Assembly: GCF_010183535.1 (NCBI RefSeq)
Contig: NW_026526001.1
Coordinates: 124,001-188,000, forward strand
Length of the DNA: 64,000 bases
Direction: 5' to 3'
DNA from: Caenorhabditis remanei
Taxonomy: Eukaryota; Nematoda; Chromadorea; Rhabditida; Rhabditidae
Shown here in pieces: positions 21,315-32,300 of this stretch; the stretch's first letter is position 1, and each line of letters starts with the position of its first letter. The notes under the pieces were generated by a model that saw nothing but the letters and a program-made list of their open reading frames with translations, did not search any database and had not been told where the DNA came from. Position numbers and translations under genes: made by a program.

Positions 21315-23076
21315 ATGTCCAATTCAGAAGATGTGATCTTGTGGAAAATTCTAATCAAATCTAAAGTTCATGTTGTCGAATTCGAACACGGAGAGAGAAC
21401 TGGAGTCAGAGTTCTTCGTGTTGATGGGAATGTGAGTTCAGGAGTTATATCAATGAAAATCTAAGATTAGATAGAATATTGTTGTCATTTTTGTGAAATA
21501 TAATTTGTGTTTTCGTTCAGGAATTGTTCCGAACAGGACAATACAAAATTACTGGAAAAGCATCATTCCAAGTGGAAACTCTTCAATGTCGAGTCATGGT
21601 GAAGGCCGCCGATCCTACGCTTTTAATGTACGCATTAAAAGTGAGATTCCGAGAAGTGATTACTACCACCTCAAAAAAAATGTTTTCAGGTTGACGGAAA
21701 GTTACTGAAGGATTATAAAAAGGAACACCACCGACGTTGGCAATCATGGAAGGTTTTTATTAATGCAGTTGAGTGGCAAGTTGATTTAGGTTGGTTTGTG
21801 AACTCAAAGCGATTTTATTTAATTAGCAAACTACAGATAAAAGCACAATGGACGTAACCGCAAATGGCGTTCTTGTCCCAACTACCGTAAGTATGACGTT
21901 TCAGTTTAATGAGTTGATGTTATAGTTTCCCTAGCAAAGCCCGAGTGTGAAGAAAATAAATATTCCAGATGAGCAAGAAAACATTTTCAAAAGGTTGAAT
22001 CCACTCGAACAATTTGTTTCCACTATCACGCTTAACGACTTGGAAAAGTTGCTCAAAGAATATGATGTTGACAAGTCGTTATTGACAGTAAGAGTTTAAA
22101 GTATAGAACTCTAAGTGAATTTTTTATTGTTTCAGCTTGTTGACGATCCCGTTCACGTCATCGGATGGAGATCACTTGAAATGACGGGTACACCGTTCAA
22201 AATTCTTAATGCTTTTAGTACTCCAATGCTGGACAAAAAACAGGCCATACTGTACATGTTTCAACACTTAGTGTGCGGCGTGAATTGGGAAGGAGTTTCA
22301 CTAAGTGTGAGATCCCATACCATTGGGGTCATCGGTTCTTGCACTCTAGGTCCAAGTGTAAGCAATTAAATTACAATTAAGATTTTCAGTTAACTTTTGT
22401 TTAAATATTTAGGGTGATTACATGGCGTTTCACACTGTTGTCAACCTCATTGTTCTTATGAATCGAGACTCCTCCAATTTCCACAATGGCAAAAAAACGA
22501 AGGTCGACATACTGTACCATAGCCAGAGTGCAAATAATCTGGTTGGTTATGACGAGTACAAAGAACTTGCTGCAGCTTTCAACTTGCCGGTTTACGTATT
22601 TGTGAATATGAACTTGCCGGCTCTGCCAGTATGGATGCTCAGAGCATTGCTCACACTCGGATGGCTTCACAGCATAGTTCAAAATGATGTCAAGTTGCAC
22701 GATTTTGTCGCTGGCATTGCTGAGGCAACCATAACTGCTCTCATGGCTACAATTCCGAGAGTTGATCGAAAGTTCATTAGAGATGTGCAGGTATATAGAG
22801 ATACGGTATAAATGTTTCAGTAATTTTTTTCCAGCAAGAAGCTCTTAGCTACATGTTTGAACAACTTGAATTGAAAAAAGAACACGGCAACGTCTTGGAT
22901 GTCCATACCCAGCAACAAGAGGAAAAGAGTGTTGAGAAACCAGGAAAGAGTGAGTCGCTTACAGGGAGGGCATGTTAAAAGAATCACGATTGTTTAATCA
23001 CCTGACCACTGTCTGAAATCACACTTAATTTCGTTATGTTTCAGATGGAAAGCACACAGGACAAAACGATAAGTGA
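21315..23076 (+). CDS. FAIM N-terminal domain fused to a novel C-terminal region
   Basis: Nine exons with clean GT-AG borders (21315-21431, 21521-21640, 21690-21789, 21837-21886, 21935-22087, 22136-22357, 22413-22790, 22835-22949, 23045-23076) give an uninterrupted 428-aa protein. A TTTTTAG acceptor at 21291, just before the ATG, suits trans-splicing. Residues 1 to ~129 are the first FAIM domain (VHVVEFEHGERTGVRVLRV, DGKLLKDY, KSTMDVTANG). FAIM opposes death-receptor killing and protects proteins under stress. Where the second FAIM domain should follow, the gene instead continues with ~300 residues I do not recognise. These include VDDPVHVIGWRSLEMTG, a GDYMAFHTVV segment and a hydrophobic stretch near VNMNLPALPVWML, ending with a charged Gln/Glu/Lys tail. 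The missing FAIM half lies 340 bp away on the other strand. All frames and splice sites are intact, so it is likely expressed. Confidence 0.72.
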
Positions 23077-23852
23077 TAAAAGATTCCTACAGTTCTCCAT
23101 CTACTGTCATTTGAACGTAATCTTCGACATATCATACTCTACGGGTCTTTTCTCTGGTTATCGCCATCACGACTAAACGTTTTTTAATTATGAAGTTTTC
23201 CGCAGTCACTGTGATATATCCAATTTATGCGTATCTTTTTTGCTATTGTAGTTTTTTAAATAAACCCGTCTTCTGTATTTTCGCATTCAAATTATTTCAC
23301 GATTATCCGGGTAAAATTTTTCATCGTCCCCTCACGAGATCATTCAAAGGGTGGGTTCATAGTGAGAAATGCGGGGCAATAATATAAAGTAATGACTGGT
23401 AACAGGGGAATAGCACAGTAATATAGGTTTACCGATTTAAAAGACATTTTGTATAAATATAAGAAAGTAATACGTGGAAGGGTGGTTTAAGACAAAGGGT
23501 AAACTCTAATAGCGGGTTATACAAGATATAATTAGAGTACAGAATTCGGAGGGAGGGAGAGAAAACAAGAGGTCGGGGCGGTGATGACGTTCCATAGGGG
23601 GAACAGTATGAGAGAAGAAATCAGAGCAATTGGCTTCATTACAAACAATATTCATAGTGCAAATCTAAGTTTGGAAAGTAATAAGTACCGCTGACAAATT
23701 TATATTGAAAAAGCAGCTGGCCTTTGAATCTACGATTTCGCGTAGAGAGAAAATTGAGTTGAAACAGACGGTCCAAATAAAAGGAATGAGTTAGGTTGAA
23801 GCGTTGAAAGATTTTCCTGGTGAAGAATCGGAGAGAAGATTCAAGAGGTAAC
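23077..23852. other. Intergenic, no gene seen
   Basis: 3' flank of the FAIM fusion gene followed by purine-rich sequence. No coding region or repeat family is recognised. Confidence 0.4.
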
Positions 23853-23877
23853 GATAATTTGGCTCTTTATGATTTAA

Positions 23878-24000
23878 CGGGGGTTTTAAGAATAGACGGG
23901 GGTTTTAAGAATAGACGGGGGTTTTAAGAATAGACGGGGGTTTTAAGAATAAACGGGGGTTTTAAGAATAAACGGGGGTTTTGGGAATAAACGGGGGTTT
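23878..24000 (+). repeat. 19-bp tandem repeat in the left arm
   Basis: Seven copies of GGGGGTTTTAAGAATAGAC and close variants. The inverse array lies at about 26440-26545 in the right arm. It resembles a G-rich telomere-like repeat but the unit is not a telomere unit. Confidence 0.8.
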
Positions 24001-24329
24001 TCGACAAGTTCTATTTACTTATACTAAGAAAACCCCAAAATGGTCAGAAATGACTACACTCCCTCCAGTATACATTTTTTCATAGGATTTTCCAATTTTT
24101 TTTTTGTTTTTTTCTGCATTTTCTCATTTACTTATCTATTTTGTACGTCGCATTGTTTTTTGATCAGAGAAGTGTAATAATTTTCCTCTTTCTTCTTTTG
24201 CTCTACATTTGAAATCTACGAAACGGCGATATTTTGGGCGAAATATAATCGGGATCATATGGTAGATCGTCCAACTGTTTGGGTTTTTGGATTGCTGAAA
24301 AGGAAGACTAATAAGGTAGATTCGATAAT

Positions 24330-24590
24330 CCTGCTGCCCGTATCGCGAAATCCCTTCAAAGACATCTGCTAGAAATCGGTGAGCTTCCAGATTTACTAGG
24401 AAAGAAGGTTAATAGAGCTAAGACTGAAGCTTCTGAGTCGGGCACCGACCCAGAAGAAGTCGAGTCACTAGGGAGAGCTCTAGTCCAAAGCAATGTTCCG
24501 ATTATCGACGAAAAGAAAGGTATCATAGCCGACCTTCTTCGGATTATAACGGACTATACTGTATTTCATGAATTGAATTCATGGTAACGT
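24330..24590 (+). pseudogene. Captured BEL gag fragment, upstream piece
   Basis: One frame reads EIGELPDLLGKKVNRAKTEA and then LLRIITDYTVFHELN. It parallels EIGELPGLLGTKIDKAKSEA and LLRIITEYTVSYKLN in the gag at 13211-11339. It is a partial gag from a related but distinct element, open but truncated on both sides. Confidence 0.75.
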
Positions 24591-24712
24591 ATCTCATAAC
24601 GGAAAATTATTGCAAGATCTTTCAGTTACTGAAAAGAATTTATAGAATAAAAATTCCAGCAATCAGTTTCTAAGCCCTCAAGTGTACGTGGATCTTCTTC
24701 GTACAATAAAAA

Positions 24713-25276
24713 TCAACAACCAACTTCTTTCGGATGTAACACCCCAGATCTTGAAAACGATTTGAGTGATACGGTTAAGTCATTGAAATGAGACATTTGA
24801 AAAATAGATGCATTTGTGTCGCATCCTAATATATACAACCTTTTGGCTTTCTGGTATTGTTCCGTTTGTACGATTTCATCAATCTCCATATCTCCTGCAC
24901 GAATACCGAATACCATCGAATTTTCAATTGAAATACTGACCAAGTATTTTGGATCCAAGTATGGAAGGATTCGAAGGACTTGAGTTTGATTCATTGCCTG
25001 CATTTTGAGATTTGATACTCGAAGTTGAGTTTCATTGGTGGATAGAATTGTCTGGAAACATATAATTGTTCTGAAGTATTCATTCTTCTTTTTCACTAAC
25101 CATGAAAAACTCCAAAAACTTGCCATGTTCTTTTCAAGATTGCACATCAATTTCAGAAACTTCAAACTAGATTTTTGATACCTCAAACTCATTGCCAAAT
25201 TTTGCCACTGTTCCATGTCGGTATCAACCAAAACAAAAATTTGTTTGTCATACTTTTTATTTTTATAATCGTCCAC
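24713..25276 (-). pseudogene. F-box/FTH (DUF38)-type protein fragment
   Basis: A 187-codon minus-strand frame contains VLRILPYLDPKYLVSISIEN, then a MEIDEIVQTEQYQKAKRLYI block and FNDLTVSLKSFS. This pattern (ILPyL.p..L..I.i...e.e.ivetEQwk.Ak.l) is the FTH/DUF38 domain found with F-boxes in the large Caenorhabditis F-box family, whose members recruit substrates to SCF ubiquitin ligases. An N-terminal F-box is not visible. A 49-bp intron-like segment (25100-25052) exists, but splicing it would bring a stop into frame, so the frame is either unspliced or the copy is disabled. It sits between two gag pieces inside the foldback element. Confidence 0.6.
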
Positions 25277-25559
25277 ATTCGTTCACTAGTTACGAATACG
25301 GGGTGATAGGTTCCGGATAGAATAAGACGTGAACTGACGCGCTGAGGTTACAGTAGGCGCGTGAGGCTTTGGCGGAGTTTCGTTGCGTATTTAATGTGAT
25401 GACTCGGAGAACTACAGGGTTACGGGGGTACCTTGCCACCGGCAACTCCCATATAGCAAGACATTCCATTAGTAATGGCTGACAATTGAATCTATTCGAG
25501 TTGGATATCTGGTTGAAGAGTACAACAACTCTTCGATAACACACATAACACCAACAACC

Positions 25560-25950
25560 ATAATAATCAACAAGCACGAAACACGCCGAGATATCCAACT
25601 AACACCGAATACTCTAAACAACTTGAACATTCGGCATACAGAGGAAACTCTCAAGATGCCCGTAATGCGCAGAATCGAGAAACCAATCTGGAACGTTCGA
25701 GAAGTCATAACAATGAGACCGTCTCAAATCAAAAACGGTTTCTTCAAAATTATCCATGCTTCACTAGTGAGTCCAACCACCAATTAGTCTCGAAGGTGAA
25801 CAGCAACATCGACCAAACTACATGCAAACTCTGCCAAGGCAGACATCCTCTCTCCGCCTGCGCAGTGAATAAGGATGTACTCATGAGACACAGTGCCACG
25901 ACAGGGAGATGTATGGAATGCAGAATTCCTAGTTTGTGTTAGTAAAGGAA
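25560..25950 (+). pseudogene. Captured BEL gag fragment, zinc-cluster piece
   Basis: The plus strand reads AYRGNSQDARNAQNRETNLE, then CKLCQGRHPLSACAV and TTGRCMECRIPS. This matches in order the YRGNSQDARTMQNPF, CELCEGRHLLAACTV and STGRCTEC stretches of the gag at 11339-13211. It is the downstream continuation of the piece at 24330-24590, with the F-box fragment between them. Confidence 0.78.
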
Positions 25951-26568
25951 GCCTTTTCTTTAGTATTCACAACATACCAGGAATCTGGGATATTCTTCTG
26001 TATGCGGCCCAGCCATTGCTGATAATCGTTGTTCTTTCGAAAATCTCTTTTTTATGTATTTTTTTCAGAGATCATACCAGGTTTCCGATTACGTCTGATT
26101 ATGGGCAGCAGGATTATCGAATCTACCTTATTAGTCTTCCTTTTCAGCAATCCAAAAACCCAAACAGTTGGACGATCTACCATATGATCCCGATTATATT
26201 TCGCCCAAAATATCGCCGTTTCGTAGATTTCAAATGTAGAGCAAAAGAAGAAGGAGGACAATTATTACACTTCTCTGATCAAAAAACAATGCGACGTACA
26301 AAATAGATAAGTAAATGAGAAAATGCAGAAAAAAACAAAAGAAATTGGAAAATCCTATGAAAAAATGTATACTGGAGGGAGTGTAGTCATTTCTGACCAT
26401 TTTGGGGTTTTCTTAGTATAAGTAAATAGAACTTGTCGAAAACCCCCGTTTATTCCCAAAACCCCCGTTTATTCTTAAAACCCCCGTTTATTCTTAAAAC
26501 CCCCGTCTATTTTTAAAACCCCCGTTAATTCTTAAAACCCCCGTTAAATCATAAAGAGCCGATAATTT

Positions 26569-27250
26569 TGCAGCAGGAAGAAAAGAGTAAACTGTAACAC
26601 ATCATAGAGAAGTAAGGATGGGTCTTAGGGTACACACAGGGTAGCATACCATGGGGCTTTTAACGCACCACAGGGATGACGTCACTAAAATCACTTTGCT
26701 TGAGTGTTTTCATGTTATTTTATTTGTTTTTGTTTAATTTTTGCTTCATTTTAGCAAACTTATTGAATAGAATATTCTTTAAACTTTATTTTCAACTTTA
26801 AATTAATTTATTTCATCAACTTATTCAATTATTCATATTACTAATTTGTTTTATCGACTTTTTGACTTATTATTTTCCGACTATTCGTTCATTTATTCAT
26901 TTAATTATTTGTTTTCGATTTTAATGTAGTTTCATTCATGTATTTTTTATCGTCAATGGGAAAGTTGTTTCTATTCATTTCCTGATATTATAGTTTTCTA
27001 AATTAGTTCTAATAATCAGACAGGTGTTATAAGACTTGTGATTTTTGCTACTTGTCTGTACTATAAGAATTCACATGAAACCCATTTCAATATAGTTTTT
27101 TGTTTTGTTTTGTAGACAATTTAGCTCTTACTGATATTGTGATGCACTGATGACGACAAGATTGATTGTGTCTTGTTAAATATAGCTGTTCATATAACAA
27201 TACGGGTAATCTAGAATTTCAAACGGGTACGAGCGCTATTTGTCGGTAGA
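26569..27250. other. Intergenic, very AT-rich
   Basis: Strongly T/A-biased with no gene. It precedes the repeat-containing promoter of the gene at 27709. Confidence 0.4.
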
Positions 27251-27254
27251 TACC

Positions 27255-27585
27255 AGGAAAAAGTAGCTTTTTATGCTCAAAGCACTATTTTTCCACGTTT
27301 TCAAGACATTCTGCTTACGATAGTGATGACAAAAGGGGCGGAGCTTGTGAAAACTAGTAGAAACCAAACAAAAAAGTAGCTTTTTATGCTCAAAGCACTA
27401 TTTGTCCGCGTTTTCAAGACATTTTGCACATAATAGTGATGACAAAAGGGGCGGAGCTTCTAAAAACTTGTAGATACCTGTAAAAAAGCAGCGTATTAGG
27501 CTCAAAAAGCCATTTTCCCTCATTTTCAAGACATTTTGCGTATAATAGAAACGACAAAAAGGGCGGAGCTTGTGAAAACTATAAA
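27255..27585 (+). repeat. Three 113-bp direct repeats in a promoter
   Basis: Three tandem units with a period of 112-113 bp (matching points at 27261, 27374 and 27486). Each ends in GGGGCGGAGC or AGGGCGGAGC followed by TGTGAAAACT-like sequence. The third unit diverges at its 3' end, where TATAAATA appears at 27580-27587, about 120 bp before the ATG. The repeat may multiply a transcription-factor site. Confidence 0.8.
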
Positions 27586-27587
27586 TA
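27580..27587 (+). promoter_or_regulatory. TATA box of the 27709 gene
   Basis: TATAAATA lies directly after the last GGGCGGAGC box and 122 bp upstream of the ATG. Confidence 0.5.
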
Positions 27588-27708
27588 ACACAAGTATTGA
27601 GAAGTATAAGTCATTCTACGTTTCTATTCCTTCCAAAATTGTGTGATTTTCCTATTTCTGATTTTGAATTTATTCAACTCTGTAACCAAGTTTCGAATAC
27701 TGCCCACA

Positions 27709-28234
27709 ATGAGTACATCTGGAGAAAACAACGTATCATCCACCGGAAATCAAGCAAGAACATTGGTGGAGTGGATAAAAGAAACATCTGTGGGATTTTT
27801 GTCTGAAGAGGTAAATTCTATTTTTTGATTGAAAATGTTCATTCTTTGATTTTCAGGAGCTGAAGAAAGAACCAGTCAACGTTCTGAGAAAAACTGTCGA
27901 TGAAGCCCAGGGATCATTCCGTGGAACAGTCACAACCATCTCATTGTTCACCGAGTTGTCGAAAGTCATCACTGTCGACCCATTGGGACCTGAAGCGTTT
28001 GGAGAATGTGTACACGATCTTATTATAATGCATAATCCATTCTCTGGTCCGAAAATTTATGTCTCTGTTTCCATTGAATCGCCTGAAAGAAATCAACCAC
28101 TTGGTACTTGTTTCGGAAAACTCAATGCTATCACAGGTGAAACTATTTCAAACTGCTTGGAAAATAGTGGACAAGACCTTGAACTGAACACCCCAAATAT
28201 TACTATCAAATTGACCTATCTTGTTTCTCCATAA
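27709..28234 (+). CDS. Small protein related to the polymerase N-terminal domain
   Basis: Two exons (27709-27810 and 27857-28234) encode 159 aa. Exon 2 resembles residues ~25-135 of the DNA polymerase at 29335: GSFRGTVTTISLFTELSKVI compares with GGRYHGTVETVTLALQLSKS, and LNTPNITIKLTYLVSP with LDVPNISVRITYLNPP. The same gene order, intron position near the N-terminus and orientation suggest that one arose from the other by duplication. No enzyme motif is visible. As a stand-alone copy of a domain that otherwise sits on the polymerase, it could bind DNA, the terminal protein or a structural partner; this is inference. It has a TATA box and the repeat-bearing promoter upstream. Confidence 0.75.
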
Positions 28235-29228
28235 ACTGTTATATTTACAAATATCTTATAAATAAATATTTTAAACCCGTACGCAACACGACATACTAGA
28301 AAGAATACTGTACCTGGTGCTACATTCCCACCATAAGTGTTATAGTGAGATAAACCATGCTCTCAAAAAGATCTTCGTTCTTCGTTCATATTTTGTTGTA
28401 TTTTGTGAACAAGACTTTTGTTTGATATTTCTTTGTTCTGATATATCATGCCACCAAAGATTCAATCTGATTTTTCTGTTGAAAACTTTTGTAGTGTAAA
28501 AAGAAAAATTAAGATGCACATAACTAAATCTTCCTATATGTTGAATTTGGATTGGAACAATTTTAACAATTATTTGGAGATTGTTTCTATTTTCCAACAA
28601 TAAACTGTGGGTTGAATAAGAATGTGCCCTCATGTAAAGCACAAACACACTACTCCTTTCGTAAGCATCTTTCGCTTTTTGGTTAACAACCTTGTCTTTT
28701 GAAAACCATACCAGGGATCGAACCTTCTTCGTGAAGGTTCTCTTTTGTATTTTACTGTTGTTATATACCACTCACTTACAAAAATTCTGAATGAAAGTGA
28801 AAAAAAAAATACTAAAGTTGTAGAGGCAAAAAGTTTGTAGAGGTTTTTGTCTGTAAAAAGCAGAAACGACATTGTTTTGAACATTTGAACAGAAAAACAA
28901 GTGGTTGGTATGTAACCATCATTTTTCTGTATGTTTGCATGTCATAGAGCGGTTTTGAAATAAAGTATGCTTGAAACATTGAACAAACTCAAAAAACACC
29001 GTGAGATACCAAAAAGTTTCTGAGAAGACCAATTTTTCAAAATTACGGGGGAAACTTAAAAAATACGGAAAAACAGTGAAATTCAAAGTTAGAGTAATGA
29101 TGACTCATCGTCATTTTGTGAAAATAATGGAAAAACAAAGAGTTTACGGTGAGACATGTATGTTACCGTGAAAATGACCATATTCTTTATTTTAACCAAT
29201 ATTCGTGATGTTCCCGACGCTAAGACCG
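28235..29228. other. Spacer between the two related genes
   Basis: AT-rich, with no supportable gene. It contains a hairpin around 28705-28745 with a B-box-like sequence that I did not accept as a tRNA gene. Confidence 0.4.
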
Positions 29229-29229
29229 C

Positions 29230-29238
29230 TATATAAAG
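29230..29238 (+). promoter_or_regulatory. TATA box of the polymerase gene
   Basis: TATATAAAG lies 105 bp upstream of the polymerase ATG at 29335, similar spacing to the TATA box of the neighbouring related gene. Confidence 0.5.
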
Positions 29239-29334
29239 CACAGCTAAACGTTATTATTTCATTCATACCTACTTTTTTCCCTTATATAAGGAATATTTAT
29301 TTTTCTCCTGAAACTATTTACTGATATTTCTGGG

Positions 29335-32300
29335 ATGCTCTCCAAGCTGTCATCATCAACTACGAGGCCACGAGTTGGAGATGAGGTAAGTTATTTTCAC
29401 ATCAAATTTAATGTAATAAACTATAATTTAGGAACAAATAGGAGGTGCTAGTGTTCGCGTGGTACAGAAAACCAGTGAAAAAGCCGGTGGACGCTACCAT
29501 GGCACGGTCGAGACAGTGACACTTGCTCTACAACTATCGAAGTCTTTGACAACTGATCCACAATGTGCAGAAACGTTTGCAGATACCCTAGTACAACTTG
29601 TTAAAAAACACGATCCGTTCAAAACACCTCGAACAAGAGTTGGTTTAGTTTTTGAATCTGATGAAATTTTCGACGCTGTAGGATTGACTTTTCGTGAGAT
29701 TAAGAAAGTCAGGGCAAGTGAAATTGTCGAGAGCATGTCACGAATGTCTCAGTCGAGCAGGTCTCCACTCGAACTAGATGTTCCGAACATTTCTGTACGA
29801 ATTACTTATCTGAACCCTCCAGCAGGTAGTGGAAAACGAAAGTTTGACACAGGCAGCGTCATGGATCTCACAGCTTTTGAGAAACGACCAAAACATGAAG
29901 AAAGTTTGGAAAAGGAGAAAGCAGATAAAACAACGCGGTCGAACATGATGCCAAATGAAGGTAAACCATTCTCAATTAGTTTATAATTTTTTGATTTTTT
30001 TTTCAGTTTTGGAAGATTGTCTATTCCATGCACTTCATCAATCGCTTATGTATCACCAATGGAAACAGAGCAAATCTTTGGAAGATTACAACAAATACCG
30101 AAGTTCGATAAGAAAAACTTACAAAAAACCGGGAATGTGCTCTGATGTCTATGAGGCTGTAAAAGTCATGAAAGAGGTAAGTGTTAATTAGTAAAACACA
30201 CTAATCATTTGTACTATTTTCAGGAAGCAGAAATGACAAAATCGAACAATTTTGACTTTATAGATGTTGATCACTTACAAAAAACTGTTTTTTCTGGAAA
30301 ATACCAGATAATTGTGTTTTGTCAAAACTCAACAACACCGTACTATAGAGGTCCATATGTTGGAGAGAAAAAAAGTCTCGTGCTTTACCTCAGCAACGGT
30401 CATTATAACGGTGTGAGAAGTATATGTGCCTTACTAAAAACCAGTTACTATTGTTTTTTGTGCAATAGTAGAACAGAAAACGCTGTCACGCACTACAGCT
30501 GTCCCCTTCTCCATCGTCTGTGTGGTAAAAAGAATTGTCCAGATGTGAAGGAAGGAGAACAAAAGAAATGTGAAAGATGTACTGTTGTGTTTCGATCAAT
30601 CCAATGCTACGAAAACCACATAGCTAAAGGTAAGAGCATGTTTTATGTTGATAATCACAGATACTTATTTTTCAGGACCGAATGGAGGTAAAAGTCGATG
30701 TGACTACACAGCGGTTTGCAAGAAGTGCGAAGGCATTTACTATACAAACAAAGGGAAGAACAATCATCAATGTGGGGCAAAGTGGTGTTCCAGATGTAAT
30801 TGTAAAAGAACAACACCTCATAAATGTAATATGCCAAAATCGGTGAAGAATGAAAAGAAGTTGACAAGGAAACGAGTCTATTTCGATATTGAGGTAAGTC
30901 TAACCAATAATTTTAATGTTCATTGTTTTAATTTTTAGAGCAGAGCCGACGAATCAACTGGACAGCAGCATCCCGTTTTGTTCGTGGCTCTCCGTTGCTG
31001 CCCAAAGTGCTCATCCAACATACCAAAGTGTCTACAGAGTTTGAAAAGTGAAACATGTGAACATTGTGCACCAGATGGTCGTCTAAAAATAATTGAATGC
31101 ATCACATCAAAGAACCGTCATGTGAATGTTGGATCTCAAATGACAAAATGGTTATTCGCGGATCACCACAGAGGAAGAGTTGTTGTGGCACACAATGCTT
31201 CAGGGTAATTTGACTATTTTCAACATTTAAAATTCTTGTACATATTTCAGGTACGACGCACAGTTCATTCTGGAAAACATAATTGCAAGCAACACTGCAA
31301 AGCCAAAACTGATTTTGGAAAGAACAAAGCTTGTATTTCTCGAGTATAACGACGTTCGACTTTTGGACTCTATGAAATTTTTGACAATGAGTTTGGCCTC
31401 ATTGGGAAAATCATTTGAAGTGGATTCAGTCAAAGGGTAAGCACAAAAAGACTATATAATGTAATAACTTGTTACTTTTCAGAGATTTTCCGGTTCTCTT
31501 CATCAAACCTGAGCACTACGACTATAATGGCAATATTCCCGAAGACAAGTGGTACAATCTGGAGAACAAATCTTCTTCTGGGAAGAAACAACTTTTGAAT
31601 TTTCTTGAAAGTGAAAGAAAATCAAACAAAACATTCAATTTTGTTGATGAGATCATGCGGTATTGCTACAACGATGTGTATATACTCGCCAAAGCTATGA
31701 ACATTTTTGAGAAAGAGTTCGAGACAATGACAGATGTATGTCTTTTGGAGGTAAGTTTCTACTTGATGTACCGTATAATACGTTTTTCTTTCAGGAATCC
31801 ACGACAGCCGCGTCAGCTGCTGCGTTAGTATTCCGTCGAAACCATCTCGACCCAGAAAAACCGATAGTTTTAGATGTAAAACCGTCGGTTTCCATCAAAT
31901 GCTCCGTAATAAGTCAAAAATATTTGGCATGGTTCAGTAAAAAAGAAAATGTTTCACTGAGCATGTCAACAACGTATGGAGAAGAAAAGGTAAATCACTT
32001 ATGTTTTAGATTTAAAATTAATTTATTTTTTCAGATCGGAAAGTATCGTGTAGATGGTTTTGTTTCACCATGCGAAAAGTATCCCGATGGATTGGTGATT
32101 GAGTTCTTTGTGAGTAATTTCATACAAGTAAGGAAAATAATTATAGTTTTTTACAGGGTTGCTATTGGCATGCACACAGCTGCAGTTATTCTCAAGAATC
32201 CGTAATTGGTGACATGTGTGCCAAAGAGATTTGGGCACGTGATGAGGAACGGTTAAGCTATTTGAGACGGAAACATCCAGTCAAAGTTGTTTGGGAATGT

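Larger units (their letters stand above)
23861..26560. mobile_element. MULE-like foldback element carrying captured sequences
   Basis: Inverted arms 23861-24339 and 26103-26560 (about 470 bp, highly similar) begin GGCTCTTTATGATTTAACGG. An 8-bp duplication GATAATTT flanks them (23853-23860 and 26561-26568). Each arm opens with a tandem array of a 19-bp G/T-rich motif (GGGGGTTTTAAGAATAGAC). The GGCTC ends and 8-bp duplication match the MULE at 16560, so I class it as MULE-like. The interior has no transposase. It has two pieces of a BEL gag gene and an F-box-type fragment. This resembles the Pack-MULE arrangement known from plants. Confidence 0.78.

Noticed and set aside
21276..23400. Maverick capsid gene upstream of the polymerase block
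   Set aside because: I considered it because of position, but the first four exons clearly match FAIM and a MULE-like element lies between. The C-terminal region shows no capsid signature I can recognise.
23878..24000. Interstitial telomere
   Set aside because: The 19-bp unit does not reduce to the nematode TTAGGC repeat, and an inverse array at 26440-26545 shows that it is part of the element's arms.
28700..28790. tRNA gene on the minus strand
   Set aside because: A B-box-like GGTTCGATCCC is present, but it sits in a GAACCTTC/GAAGGTTC hairpin and no acceptor, D-arm or anticodon stem can be paired.
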